Source: Spizellomyces punctatus DAOM BR117
Taxonomy: Eukaryota > Chytridiomycota > Chytridiomycetes > Spizellomycetales > Spizellomycetaceae
NCBI RefSeq assembly: GCF_000182565.1
Contig: NW_015971544.1
Coordinates: 60,622-124,621, forward strand
Direction of reading: 5' to 3'
DNA length: 64,000 nt
A program made the position numbers and the translations under genes. This document shows positions 48,017 through 61,328 of the stretch, one piece after another. The notes under the pieces are model-generated. The model was not told the origin of the DNA. It saw nothing but the letters and a program-made list of their open reading frames with translations, and did no database searches. Every line of letters begins with the position of its first letter. Position 1 is the stretch's first letter.

Positions 48017-51000
48017 ATGACGGGGCCGCGCTTGTTCAACTGGCTGAATTCAAAGGATGAAGGTGATGGTCAGCAAGATGACAGAGTACAAACAGACAAC
48101 TCTGAGGAGATCACAAAGAAATCTAGACCTGCAAGACTAAGCATTGACACTTCCGACTCGACTTTGTCTCGAACATCCTCTACTGTCTCTGAACCATGGC
48201 ACTATGATGCTACACCCGATCACCCCCTTGCTATCGCCGCCGACAATTTGCCGGAATCTCACACTTGGCATGCAACAGCCAGTCCCGCGTCTCCCGTTAC
48301 CTTTCCCGCCCCAGTTCCTCTTCGAGATGACTTGGACGATGCTCCTTGGTTCGCAATTGCTACTGAAGAACAGCCGAGAGCACTGTCTCCAAGCTCTCCT
48401 TTAGAGATTGTTAACGAAGATGCATGGTGAGGAAAGGCGCAAGTTGTCTCGCTGTAACCCCATCGGATGATGTAACTTGTTTCTTCTCATCATAGGTACG
48501 CGGAGGCAACCGTAAGATCGCCCGTTCGAGTCTCATCTCCCCTACCAGTGTCAAGCTCGCACTCTAACGCTGGTGACGAAGAACCAGACTTCTTTGCCAC
48601 TGTTGCATCACCCAAAAAACCATTTCGCCTGCGGAAAAGACGAAAAAGCGAGGCGGGAACAGAGTCTTCGCGAAGTCTTACACCAGATAGTGCATACTCC
48701 GCGACTACAAGTATCGCGGGTTCAGAACATGGTGAAAGTGCAGCTGACGACGATGGGGACGATGCAAAAACGGTTCTCACCACCAGATCAGAACCCATAA
48801 AGCAAAAAAAGAGTAGGCTCTCATTTGCGAATAGTGACATCACGGGTTCCCTCCGGTCGGCATTTCGCCGCGCACTTTCGCCTGATCCGCCCCCATTACC
48901 GCTACGATCGCCGACTCCAAATGCCGCGCCTCACACATCCATGTCCATTGTACCCCCCACCCTCCCTTCTCGACCATTTTCAACACCCCCTATATCCCAG
49001 CAATATGACGATCATGTTGAATTCTACTCTCCTACACGGTCAACCCCACCGTCACCGGCACGCCCGACAAGAACCGAGCAGATCATACAGACTGCCGCAG
49101 ACCAGATTGATGAGACGAGCGTAATTTTGTCTCGTCTGTTGAGAAGCGCCAAGAGAGTCGTAAAGTCGAATGCACCATCTCCTATACCCGGGACTGTCGT
49201 TAGAGCGACGTTCAAGAGGACGGAATTGCAGGCCGAACGGGTGGAACCTACCGGCCAACTCCTTGAATCCGAACCAGTATGGCCGGTAGTGAATGGTCAT
49301 GTAACAGATGTACCTGATGTGGAACAAGAGCAACTGGCAGAAGAAGCAAACCACGTGGGAGAGGAATTTCGGCTCATGTCTATCTGGCCCCATAAAGAAG
49401 GCGTGCTTAGCGACTTGAACGCTCCACAGGGATTATACGCCACACAAGCGCAAGTCTCTGAACCGCTAGAGACGCAGATCGTTTTACCTGTCATTGATGG
49501 TAGCCGTGAAGATATGGAAGCTCCTCGGTCGATACCTGCGAACCAGTTGGATCACTCACAGCAAATTGATTGTCAGCCGATAGTTCCAATGATCCGAGCG
49601 TTGTGTGAAGAACTGACCGATGGGTGTGTAGCTCATGACGCATTACCCTTTGAGCATGCAGATGACATCGCGCTGGATCCAGTCATTCCAATGACAACAG
49701 CGCGGGTTGAGAGTGTCCGCATTGATGTTGATCCAGAGAACGTCGAACATATGGAGGTGGCCAAGGAGCTAGATGTGTGCGTTATATCACCGGTAGCAGT
49801 TGGGTTCCAAGTTGATACCCTTGAAATGGGCGTGGCGAGGGATGCTTTGTTCGAGCAGGCGGCAAAAGAAAGCAAGATTGGTCTTATCTTACCCGTGGAT
49901 ATTGGAAGTCAAGCGAGCAGCATCATGCATTCTGAATCCCTGGTCACTCCAGGAGCGAATGCCCACAATCAAGATATTTCCCCTGCTCGCGATATACCAT
50001 CGTCGATGCCGTGGATCTCGACAACCGACATTAGTCAAAAGGATCCATTGGCAGACGCGGACTTGATGTCAAATAGGGACGTGGGCGTGGGTATTCCACA
50101 GTCTTCGAGTCATTCAATCATTTATGCAAAGCAGGCTGAGTTGGTGGAAGTGGGCCGAGACGTACAGTCCGGCCCAATTCAACCAACGGTCATTCTGCCC
50201 ATTACTGGAGGGAAAGTGGACAACAAAGACATCGTATTTGCGGATGCCAGTATAGAAACCATTGACCAAGACGCTCACGTTTTCGAAGTGCACCCAGTTT
50301 TGCCAACGGCGCAAGCACAGGAGACTGTAGAGGTCCATTCACATGAGGAGGAGACAGACGGTCCCATATTTCCTGCCTCAAATCTTGTGGTTGATGGAAT
50401 CTTCCCTATTGCTGATGGACAAGTGCACTATCGGGATGATATGCAATTGGGCGGCGACGCGCGGGACGCGAAGATTGTAGTACCTTCATCGCCCGTTCCT
50501 TTGAACGTCGTACTTCCGCATGTGCTACCCCCTTCGTTGCAGAACAGTAAAAGTGGGACCACGGAGGATGATTCTACAATACGAAGCATTGGTAGAGAGT
50601 TCGACGCTAAACCCCAGGGAGTATCACAGTCCTTTGACATGCCTCGAGAATTGGAAGCGAAATCATTACCGTTGTCGCCAACCATGAAAACTACAATTCA
50701 CCTACCATTTGCGAGAGCCGTGGATGCACAAGTTGACGTAGAGGAGCACCAGCGCTCATCTGTGGAAGGAATTGGGAACGCTATTGATCTCACTGTGATG
50801 GTACCTAACTCCTCTGCTGAACAGATCGTGGTTCAATCTGATCCGGCAATAGAGGTGATTCGACATCTGGTTGAAGATCGGACTCAATCATTGGAATGGA
50901 TTGCGCCGATATGTTCTGGGGAGATTGCACAGCTTCTCGATGAAGCTGAAAAGGTTGTGGAGTGCCTGAGAGAGGCAGTGCCGGTTACCATAGACCCGCT

Positions 51001-54000
51001 CGAGTTGGACAACTCCGATACTGGGACGTTTGCCCTAGCGCAGGACATTTGTGACGTACCTCGCGTGGTTATCGATGCAGAACAACTTGCGCAGGTTACA
51101 GACTTTCCTCAAGGCGACCGCGATATCGATGTCTTCACGGCAACCACATCGGGAGGTCGTGCCGGTGTGCAAAAGGCGTCCCTTGAAGCTCTGGGGCCAC
51201 TGGCCACATTGATTGCAACGGAAGATCGGGAGGATGATGAGCTGTCTGCGAAACCCGCAATTGCCATCACCAACCCTCCATTATCTCAGTTACAGTCCAC
51301 ACCCAGTACTGCTGCTAGCACGCGTATCCGATCCAAAAGCGATAATACGGATGATGACCTTCCCTATTCGAGTATCTCTGCGCGGTCCGCCAGACCCAAG
51401 AAGTCTGCAAAGAGACCTCCGCTTCCCCATCCGCAACTCCCATCCAGCACGTTTGCTAGCCGACGAGTCCGATCCAATAGTGATCATACGGACGACGACC
51501 TTCCTGATCAGGAGATGTCTGAACGGTCCCCAAGAACCGCAAAGGCGACAAAGAAACCTCCAATACCTTATCCCCAGTCCACCGCCTCCGCTGTCACTAG
51601 CGTGCGCGGCCGGTCCAATAGCGACAATACGGACGATGATATTCCCTATCTTACAGACGCGTCTTCCCACGTCGTTTCCACCGGTCCTGCCACTCCCATG
51701 TGGGATTCCGATGATGTGGATTCGAACGCGGACTTTTTCGAACTGAAGCGCGGCGATAATTACGACAACCCTCCCCTGAAATCCTTTATTGAGCGCCCCG
51801 CGATTTTGCGTCCGCGTCACACCCCGTCGGCAGAATCCCTCGGACGTAGAATTCTGGAGAGCTTGAGTGGATTGGGGGCTGTCCGGGTCTTGGAGCGAAA
51901 CGATAGCGGGAACACAGACTTTGCTGATGATGTCGTAGATATCAGTCCAAGTTTGGAGCATGGCCTCGGGTTGGGTATGCTTCAAGGAAAGAGTACCCGG
52001 CCAAGGAAACATTCGACTCTGTCAGTAGAGGTGCCGATCGCTGATTTTCTGGACAAATACGATGATGATGAGAGTGTGGATGATTATGAAACAGATAACT
52101 CGGAGAATGAGAAAGAGAATCCCGAAGCTAATGGAGACCGTACGGATGACAGTCAAAGTACGGTTACTTTCAAGTTGGACAGAAACGTTGTTGCTGAGGA
52201 TTCGAAGATGACAGTCCTTGACCATCAAGCGTCTGTGATACATGATAAAACCTTCCTTGCCGAACAAAGGTTCACTGCATTGGATGACGAAATACTTACA
52301 GAACCTTCTGATAAAGGTGTATTTGTCAGAGATCCGCTCATAACAGACACCGCAGACGCAACTGTACGCTCTGCTATAAAGTCTGATGCTATCCTCGCAG
52401 GGGCAGTGCTTTCAACCACCGAAGGCGAATCATTAAGAGATTCCATCGTTCAAATTTTGGAAAACTATGGAAGCGATCCTGCGCAAAGTTCCGGGTCAGC
52501 GCTTCGAAAAACGATGGACAACCATAGTATCGGGTCAAATAATGGAACTCTTGAGCGGAGTAACACAAACAGTCATCCGCATTCTACTAGAAATTCAGGG
52601 CCAATATTGGATGTTGCGGATGAAGCGCACGGTCAAAAGCACCGGGCGAGGCTGTCTGCAGATTCTATTGGTTCTAATGTGGCAATTGTGGACGGTGGCC
52701 GAGATCGTCATGTAGATGAACCATCCGCTGGCGCGTTGGCAGTCACTCGTGACGCCCAGAAGATTCTCTCCAAGGAGTTGCATACAACTCGCGAACCGAT
52801 TATCGTACAGATCTCTCCGCCGACATCTACCATGGCACTGGACCGAGACGTTACAAGAAAGGATCGGACAAAGTTTTTATCGGTTTCCTTGGGCAGTAAC
52901 GTGGACAGTGGTATCAGTGATGTCTCGGGGCCATCCGTGCATGCGGTACACTCGCGAGGTGGATCGAACGAAGATCCGATGGTGGAAGCGCAGAAAGACG
53001 TCATGCAGCCAACAACTCGATCACACCAAGTCGCCGCCCCACCGCTGAATCCGCCAAAGAGCCTAATGGAACACATGCGGGACGTGATTGTTGCACAAGC
53101 ACATATTCCGTTGCATCCAGACATGCAGCATGGCAATGCCTCAGCGAGCAAGTCGTCCGATGTTCCCTTGGGTCGCATACGCAGTGTACGCAAGGCATAT
53201 ATGGCTGCACCTGCTGCTGAAGCTTTTAATGATAATCCGGTGGGCGCATCCACTAAAGAACAGTGGGATAACCGAAAGGGGCAAGCTGGCAGTTTCAAGT
53301 TAAACCTGGGGAGTACTGCGCGCAAAAGGAGCTTTTCAAGTGAGCTTCAACAGAAGGCAGAAAATGCGTCCAGACGTAGGTCTTATTATGACATTGAAAA
53401 TGCATCTCCGCCTCCTTCTGGTTCTGAGACTGTGCGTGAGAATGGTTCTGAACGCTCCTTGAGTGGCGATAATGATGATCAGATGTCTTGGATGGCGGCT
53501 ATTGGGTAAGTGTGGACCGAATCCATTACTGATGCGGTATTGCACAGCTGATCATCACCATTCTGATTCAGAGCTACGTTCGCGGTTGCCTCGTACGGAT
53601 TTTCATTTTCTCTTCTTAACATCGCCGGTCCGATCATGACACACTCCCCTGCCTTCCATTCCAATACGGGGCTTGGTGCTGCGGAATTGGCACAGGCCGC
53701 CTATTTGGTTGCCTGTGTGGCATCAGCAGCAATTTGGCTGTGGTTTTCAGGCGTTTGGGGGTGGGTTGTGTGGTGTCGTTCACTTCTTGACTATACATGA
53801 CACTGATTCTCGTCCTTATGTCATCCCAGACCTGCGCGACCGCTAGTGTTTTGCCTATTCTTGTTTACAGTGTTTACGGCGCTTTGTAGCGTCGGTGGCG
53901 ATTGGAATCGTGTCATAAGCTTTGAGGCTATAGCAGGAGTGGTATGTATCAATTTCTTCCGTTATGTTGGATACTGGCGAAGTTTTAACTGTTGTTTATC

Positions 54001-55926
54001 GATTAAAGGGCGGTGGTGGTATTTTACCATTGACTTTCTTATTGGTAAAAGACTCTATGAAACTGCGCCATGCTGTGCGAGTTTATGGTACGTTGATTGG
54101 ATCATGATAAAAGTATACGTTGGAAATTGATACAATCTCTTTTCTGTACAGCCGTACTGGCCTTGGTGTTGATTTCTTCGCTGGCATTTGCCCCTCTCAT
54201 TGGCCACCGTCTCCTCCTGAACGCATTCACGAATCGAAAGTGGATATTCCTCCTCCCGGCACTGCTATGCATCCCCGCGATTATTATGAGTGTCTTGTTG
54301 GCTAATCGTTTAGCTACCCCAAGGACGAGACGGTTGATAACCAAGTTTTCCACAGCAATGTTGATGGCGTTCGCAGTGGCCGTTGGGTTGAGTGCTGTCG
54401 TTTGGGGTGGGCAATATCCATACAAACGGAACCCAGGGAATGTAGAATTGGCTGTAGCATTGGAAATGATCCCTGGAGACGTACATGTGAACCCGATAAG
54501 GATTCTACATGGACCAGGCTGGAAGTTGGAGAATGGAGTTTGGGTGACAGATCCAACCTATACAAAGACCGTTTCGACGCCGCTGCCAAGTTCAACCGTT
54601 TCTGAACCGACACAGACCACTCCTAGTTCCGCTCCTAGTTCATCTGGTACACCGTTCCCTGGCGCGACTGTCTCCTCTAGCATCCCCGCCAGTACTACAA
54701 TATCATCACCAAGTACCGCGACCACATCTACTCCTCCCACCATATCAAAGCCCAACCCATCATCCCCCATGTCGTCGACGACGCCATCCCCTCGCCCTAG
54801 GCCTCCACCTGTGAGCGTGGCTGGTTCTGATAGACCACCAAATGACCTGTTTCTCAACAAGTTGCACATGTTGGATCAATGCCGATTGCCGGCATGGGAT
54901 GACGTGGAGGAAGCAGAGCCGGAGAATGCGTTAAGCAAGGCGGGATGGATTGGAGGAATGATAGGTTTTGGAACAGTAGCGGTTGTATTGTAAGTGTCTT
55001 TCTATGATCGCTTTGAAGAAAGCGTTAATTAATAGTGGGTCTTGCGCAGATTTGGTGTACTCGGGCGACAACTGTACCATAATGGAGTTCTGGCCGGTAA
55101 GTCGAATTCTTTTGTCATGTTTTAATCTTGCGGTTGGACTGAACTTCCTCCATGGGTAGATCGGAATGGCAAGCAAACTCTGGTTGCCGGCTTATCCCTG
55201 GTGTTTAGCACTACGGCTCTCGCATGTAGGTTCCCCACTTGATCCAATCCTCTTGGTTCAAATCTTGGTGTCCTCATATATATGTAATACAGCTATCCTG
55301 CGCTACCCTCCTCTTCAACTTGCTCTTCAAGCATGTACCCCGACTCCGTTCCTCTTATATCCTCTTATAGGTGGAATAATTCCCTTTTTGCTTCTTTTCC
55401 TTCTTCCATATTCGAAGCACTCTCATACACGGGCGGCTTCGCCTGGGGCCATTATGGTATTGGTCGGAGCCATTCTAGCGGCCGTGGATGCTGGGGCTGT
55501 GACTGATGGATTTGGTGTTGGATTCATGATTTTTGGAGTTTTGGTGACTTTTGTGGGTTCCACTGTACGCTCTGTTGAGGGCGGAGGTGTCGGTTGGAGT
55601 GCATGGATGGGAGTAGGCGTTGTTGGTAAGTGCCAAGACTCCTTTTGGTATGTCTTGTTGAATGCGGCCTAATCGTAAGTGGTCGTGACTTTTCAGCTGG
55701 CACAGCTTTCGGCACCCTCCTCGCGAGTACTCTCTTCCGCGCCCACATGTTGGATCACACGACTGTAGCAACAAGTGCAACTCTTTTACTCCCACATACC
55801 CCTGCTCCCTCGGATCCCACAACCGTAGAAACAATCAATGATGCAATGCGACGTGTGTATAGAGGCGTGGCTGTCCCATTTTCGGCTGTGAGTTCCTTGG
55901 TATGGATATTAGGATTGATACTCTAG
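48017..55926 (+). CDS. Giant protein: about 1800 disordered repeat-bearing residues joined to an MFS-type (DHA2-like) membrane domain
   Basis: Ten exons sum exactly to 2437 residues: 48017-48426, 48496-53505, 53572-53760, 53830-53941, 54009-54087, 54152-54989, 55050-55096, 55160-55225, 55293-55625, 55697-55926. The first two encode a Ser/Asp-rich cytosolic region with short repeats. The rest encodes hydrophobic helices with ATFAVASYGFSFSLLNIAG, then EAIAGVGGGGILPLTFLLVKD, which resembles the DHA2 QGxGGGxxxP motif, several helix pairs, and a Ser/Thr/Pro-rich loop of about 120 residues (54560-54840) that is probably extracytoplasmic. MFS assignment rests on that motif and helix spacing. Transport substrate unknown; loss of charged signature residues may mean a sensor-like (transceptor) role. 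Whether these are one gene depends on the intron 53506-53571 (GTAAGT...ATTCAG), which is textbook. The start codon is weak. Confidence 0.72.
51321..51660 (+). repeat. Three tandem coding repeats of about 46-48 residues
   Basis: Within the disordered half of the giant protein, the core R-x-R-S-[KN]-S-D-[NH]-T-D-D-D-[LI]-P occurs at about 51321, 51466 and 51605. The first two cores are each followed by a basic K-[KR]-P-P-[LI]-P-[HY]-P block. Spacing is about 145 and 139 bases. The alternating acidic and basic-proline blocks could be phosphorylation or protein-docking units. Confidence 0.8.
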
Positions 55927-56160
55927 GATGTGTGTTCCAGAGAATGGCTTAATCCGGTTGGTAGATGATGTTACTTCCCTGATCAAATGAATGTTAGATA
56001 GGCGCATAGATTATTATGCAGAGACAAATTTGGAGTATGTCTCCTATTTCTTGGTATTCTGGTAGTGTTAATTCAATGTATATGTATGTAGAAGCTGTAT
56101 ATCTATGAAAATCAATCATATGAAGAAGTCTCAAAACTTGAAAATACAATGAAGGTTAAA

Positions 56161-59100
56161 TTATATCAGACAATCCCCTCCGCTCACTCCTAGATCGCCT
56201 ACTTCACCATCCAGCCGTTGAACCCGCACCATCTCAAAATACCTTCCCCGTAGCGCCATCAATTCCTCATGTGTACCTTCCTCCGCAACGATACCTTGAT
56301 CGATGACCACGATTTTATGTGCATGCCGGATGGTTGATAAGCGATGCGATATCGATATGGTGGTCCGATTTATGGATGCCTTGTTGAGAGCGCTTTGGAC
56401 TAGTTCTTCGCTTTCAGAATCTAGTGCTGAGGTTGCTTCATCGAGAAGAAGAATCTACGAAAAAAAAGCCTGTCAGCAAAGTACAGAATACTCATCGAGT
56501 ATAGGTAAAACCGTAACAAACCTCTGGATCTCGAATCAAAGCCCTGGCAATTGCAATCCTCTGCTTTTGCCCCCCACTCAGCCCAGTCTTGCCCACAACC
56601 GTTTCATACCCCTCCGGTAACACCTTTACAAATTCGTGCACATTGGCCATTTCGCAAACGTTCAAAAATGTTTTTTCCTCAACTGCATCTGGATCTTGGG
56701 CACCTATGAGAATGTTGAATCTGATTGTGCCTTCGTAGAGGGTAGGTTCTTGGCTAACTAGGGCCATACGAGAGCGGTGGGTAGGAAGGTGGAGGTTACA
56801 GAGGGCAGTGGAGTTGACAAGGACTTGTCCTGAGAGGGGGTCATAGAATCGCTCAAGTAGAGCAATTGTGGTAGACTTTCCACATCCACTGGGACCGACG
56901 AGGGCAGTGAATTGACCGGGTTCGATCTAATCAGACAAGGGACTTTAACAATTGATAATCAAAAAAAGTGAGGCAGATTGAAGACAAACCTTGAGGTTCA
57001 ACCCATTCAAAACGGGTACTTCAGGTCTGGACGGATACCGAAACACAACGTCCCGAAACTCGATTCCAACGCCCCGTTTCGTTTCCATCGTCTCACTCTC
57101 TCCGCCGTGTCCAATAGCTCCTCGTTCATCAATAACTCGAAATATATTCCCAGCTGCCAGTCTTGCCTTGGTAACATCTGGCGCTAGAGAGAACATTTGG
57201 CCGGCCGCCTGGGCAGAGAAGAGAAGCGCAGGGAGGACGATAAAGAATTCATTGACTGTGTAGTCGCCTTTACTGAGAAGTTGGGAGCCCCACCTGTGGC
57301 AGAAGACCAGTCAGCGCAAGTTGGGCAGGATAGTCGATTGCAAAGAGTTACCAGTAAGCCAAGGCGTACAGAAGGTACGTAATACTGTACGCGAGCGCTA
57401 GCCACAGATTCCCTGTTGAAATGGAACGAATGCTATCCTGGTATGGAGCCTCCAGGCTTTCGTGATAGCGATCTTTGACATTCTGTTCGCACGAAAGTGC
57501 CGCGACCGTTCTAATGTTGCCCACTGCTTCGGTTGCAAGCGCTGCGGAAGCTATGTAAGCCGTTTCATGGCGTTTCTACGGACCAAACCGGTTAAAGATC
57601 ACCACCGTCAGATTTGATGACCTAGCAGGCACACACACACACCTGAAATCGTGCAATGATCCTAACTCTCAAAAAGCCAGCAACAAGCATGATGGGTACC
57701 GCTGTAACAACCACAATCGCAATCTTCCAAGCCGTGATATGAGCCAGTGTGATAGCTGCCACAAGGTTGACCATAATGGAGAACACTGTGCCGATGACGA
57801 CGCCCGTTAATCCGCTCAGGTGGTTTGCGTCCACGTTTAGCGTTGATACTAGGGAAGCAGTTGTATGGTCTGGTTTGTCAAAATATGATATGTCCTGGTT
57901 TATTACGGACCTAACGTGAGTGGCAAGTGTTAGTGGCTCTATGTTGTTCCACATTCAAAGAATAACACTCTACCTGAAGGACAAGCTTCTTACACGCCAT
58001 AGTAACCGCCCTGAAACCCATCCGAAAACTGTCCCGTTCGTAGAATAAGCGAAACATAGAGCAAACGCAACACATAGAAAGTCTAGAGACAGGTCTTAGC
58101 TAGATTCCCGAATCTCAAAACCATCATGAATCATCCCTGTCACCCACATAAACAAAAACGGTTTGCAGTATCCAAGATCTGCTGTGTTTGACTTGGGTCG
58201 TTGGGAGAGAGGGTCGTAACTAGATTTGCAAACAAAACTGCTTCGATAGAGTAGGCCGAACCGATCATTGCGGATGCTATACAAGAAAAATCGACTGTAA
58301 GTTCCGTGTACGTGCGTATGATCTCCAAAAATTCTAGTACTCACTCGCCAATCCAACAACGACACAAAACCATTCCCTTCCTCCCATCATGCCTGAAATC
58401 CGCTTTAGGAGCTCCCATGTGGTAATATTTATCTGAGATTTTGCTGTCTCCTCGGAATTACGCTCTGCTTGTGCCTTTTCCATTGCTTCCACGTCCACAT
58501 TGTCTGCGTTAGCACTGTCCTGTGCGACTTGATCAAGATAGACGCTAAATCTGCCGCTATCCAGAGACCAATGGGAGATTCTGCGGCTGAGACTGGGCGC
58601 AGCCGTTCTGGTAGAATCCAGATGAATACTCGATGACTGGCGTTCCAGGTTGGAGTGTGCTGTTCTGATAGATAGAGATGACTTTTGGCGGATCATCATA
58701 TCTCTCGCAGGATGGGCGGTATCAGTGGAAGAAACTGTCTCCACAGTCGATGGCACATTTTGCATATTCACGGCGCGGTAGTAGGCCGACTTGCGGGCGA
58801 GGAGCTCCTCGTGCGTACCTTGTTCAATCACCTTGCCTTGTGACCTACAAGCAACATACCGTTAATTCCCTTCCAGCATTAACAGACTCCTTGTCATCTC
58901 GGAAACCCACATTACTACAATCTTGTGCGCATTCCTAATGGTACTCAACCGATGGGCTATGACAACAGTTGTCCGATCTTTACTGGCACGCTCTAACGCA
59001 GCCTGCACAAGGCGCTCGCTTTGAACATCTAGGGCAGATGTGGCCTGTCAAGCACTACTGTTTAGAAAACAATGTTGCGTCGCCCCATATACGTCAGGCA

Positions 59101-61328
59101 TGTCTACCTCATCCAGTATCAGAATCTTTGGATCTGATACGATAGCCCTTGCAATAGCAATACGCTGTTTCTGTCCTCCACTTAGCCCCACACCATGCTC
59201 GCCGACTGGAGTGAAATATCCTTTAGGTAGCTTGCTGATAAACCCATGGGCATTAGCTTTGCGCGCTGCATCAATGCAGATATCTTCTTTTTCGCGAGCG
59301 CTTAATGCTGCTGTACAGTTGGCAGCTCCAAGGGCAATGTTGTCCATAATTGTTCCATTGAATAGGACTGGTTCTTGCATAACAAGAGCCATTTGGCGCC
59401 GCAACCAGCGCACGTTGAGGGAGCTGATGGGGACATTGTCAAGAAGAATTTGACCGGACGTTGGATCGTAAAAGCGCTCTAGGAGTCCCACTATTGGTGC
59501 GAAAGATGAGCATACCGCAGTCCGGGTAAGAAATACGTAAAGAGACACATACCAATCGTGGATTTACCACTGCCAGATAATCCAACAATTGCTGTGGTCT
59601 TCCCTTTTTCTAGAACAATATCCACTCCTTTCAAAACTTGAACTTCGGGTCTTGTTGGATACGCAAACCGGACACCGCGCAACTCGAGATGTCCTTCGCA
59701 TTTTTCAGGCTGAAAACCTGCGTCAGAGGTGGGGTCAATAGGAGAGGTTCGATCGATTGTGTCTAATAACTTGCGGCCCGAGCCCGCAGCAAACGAGAAC
59801 GTCTGGAGGAAGGGTGAAAAGTGGCCAATGATGAAGGAGCCTGCGGAAGCGCAAGTAGATTGTAAATCCAACGAATACATATTCAGACGAAAACTAAGAA
59901 TGGAGTCAACATACTGTCGAGCATCATAAAAATGACTGTAAAGATGTCACCAGCGCCACTCATGGAATTGTCAACAAGAAGCCGAGAACCTTTCCAATAG
60001 GCAAGGGCGTTGGACGAGTAGGCCAAGAAGAAAATTGCGCCCATCATTAAAGCTCCCGACACGCTTTTCCGCACTCCCTCTTTCTCCGCAAGTGTCAACC
60101 ACGACTCGTATACTTTCGCTAAGCGTTCCTGACTATTGAATGCCTGCACGACACGAACATTTCCGAAAGCTTCATCGGCCAGCATAGATGCTTTGGAATA
60201 TGCATCGCTCACTCTTGTCGTATACTTTGCGGTTATCTTGGAGCCCCCCATAATGACGATGACGAATGCAGGTACAATGCAGAGCATGATTCCAGCGAGG
60301 GTGGCATTCTTAGAGAAGGAGACACATAGGGCAACTACAAAGTAGGACAAAGATTGGATACAGAGGCCGACCTTTTCTGAAGTGCCCAAATGTATAGTTT
60401 GGATGTCACTGGTGATCCGATTGGATATCTAGAAATGCACGATATAGGTGTAAGTCTGCGGATTCAGCGGATTGTGAAAGTGCGAATGTGAACATACCTC
60501 CCCGGCGCCAACATCTGAAAACCAGCCAACCTCCATTCTCAAAGTAGCGCCTACATATTCTTCCCTCAGTCTCCTAGCGACGCGCTCTCCGATCAAACTC
60601 CAACACACGCAATAGGCGTATGTCAGGACAAAATATCCAATGGCAACAAAAACGAGATACATGACTTTTGTATTAACAGATTCCTTAAAGTCGTCAAGTT
60701 CGCTTGGTGACAGAGTTTCGGGGGATCCAAGTTTTTGCGAAAAGTCGTTGATCAAGTCACCAAACAAGATACCAATCAGTGGGAGAGGGACACCAGCGCC
60801 CATGGCGCAAAAGATGCCCGCAGTGATGAGGAAGGTATCGAAAGGAGTGGAGTATCGGAAGAGTCGAAAGTAATCAAAATTAAACCGAAAGCGCTTTTTC
60901 GATGGCGAAGGATTTGGGTTTTTCTGTTCGGTTGACTCGGTACGTTTTAGGCGTGATTGTTGAGCAGCAATCTGCTCCTGGATGTCGCCGGTGACCGCTA
61001 CAGGATCCACTGTAATGGTTACTTCCTGAGCAGATGTCATACTGGAGGTAACCGGCACCATTGGGATGTTTGCATGGATCTGATCTCGCTCATCAATATG
61101 GGTATTACCGGAATGTTCTGCTGACATTTCTGCTGCCATTAGCGCACTGTCTGTATGTGGGACAGCCAGATCTGGTACTGCAGACAAGGAATTGGGTCTG
61201 TCCAGGGGGGTCGACTGGGAGTCGTTTAAAACGCCCGCGGCACGATCGGAAAGCTCTGATGATCCATGGTCGATGGGTTGACCGCCGTCGGAATGAGGCA
61301 TGGTTGGGCGTGCGGGTGAGAGGGGCAT
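56161..61328 (-). CDS. Full-length ABC-B (MDR/P-glycoprotein-type) transporter
   Basis: A multi-exon gene, TMD1-NBD1-TMD2-NBD2. The ATG at 61328 gives an acidic extension of about 150 residues before TMD1 ([18 protein letters not shown], then [21 protein letters not shown] after intron 60429-60497). NBD1: [44 protein letters not shown] with ATSALD after an intron. A charged linker near 58480-58760 is rich in Ser. TMD2 follows ([18 protein letters not shown]). NBD2: [58 protein letters not shown]. Both sites keep the Walker B Glu, so two competent ATP sites are expected. Exports drugs, lipids or peptides at the plasma membrane or vacuole. Some fungal siderophore loci include ABC-B genes, but this one is about 40 kb from the siderophore genes. 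Confidence 0.95.

Noticed and set aside
55240-55275. GGTTCAAATCT resembling a tRNA B box
   Set aside because: No matching A box or cloverleaf arms nearby; lies in an intron of the MFS-like gene. No tRNA, rRNA, CRISPR array or transposon was supportable anywhere by eye.
56161-61328. ABC-B gene as part of the siderophore cluster
   Set aside because: Separated by about 40 kb of unrelated genes; family alone does not establish the link.
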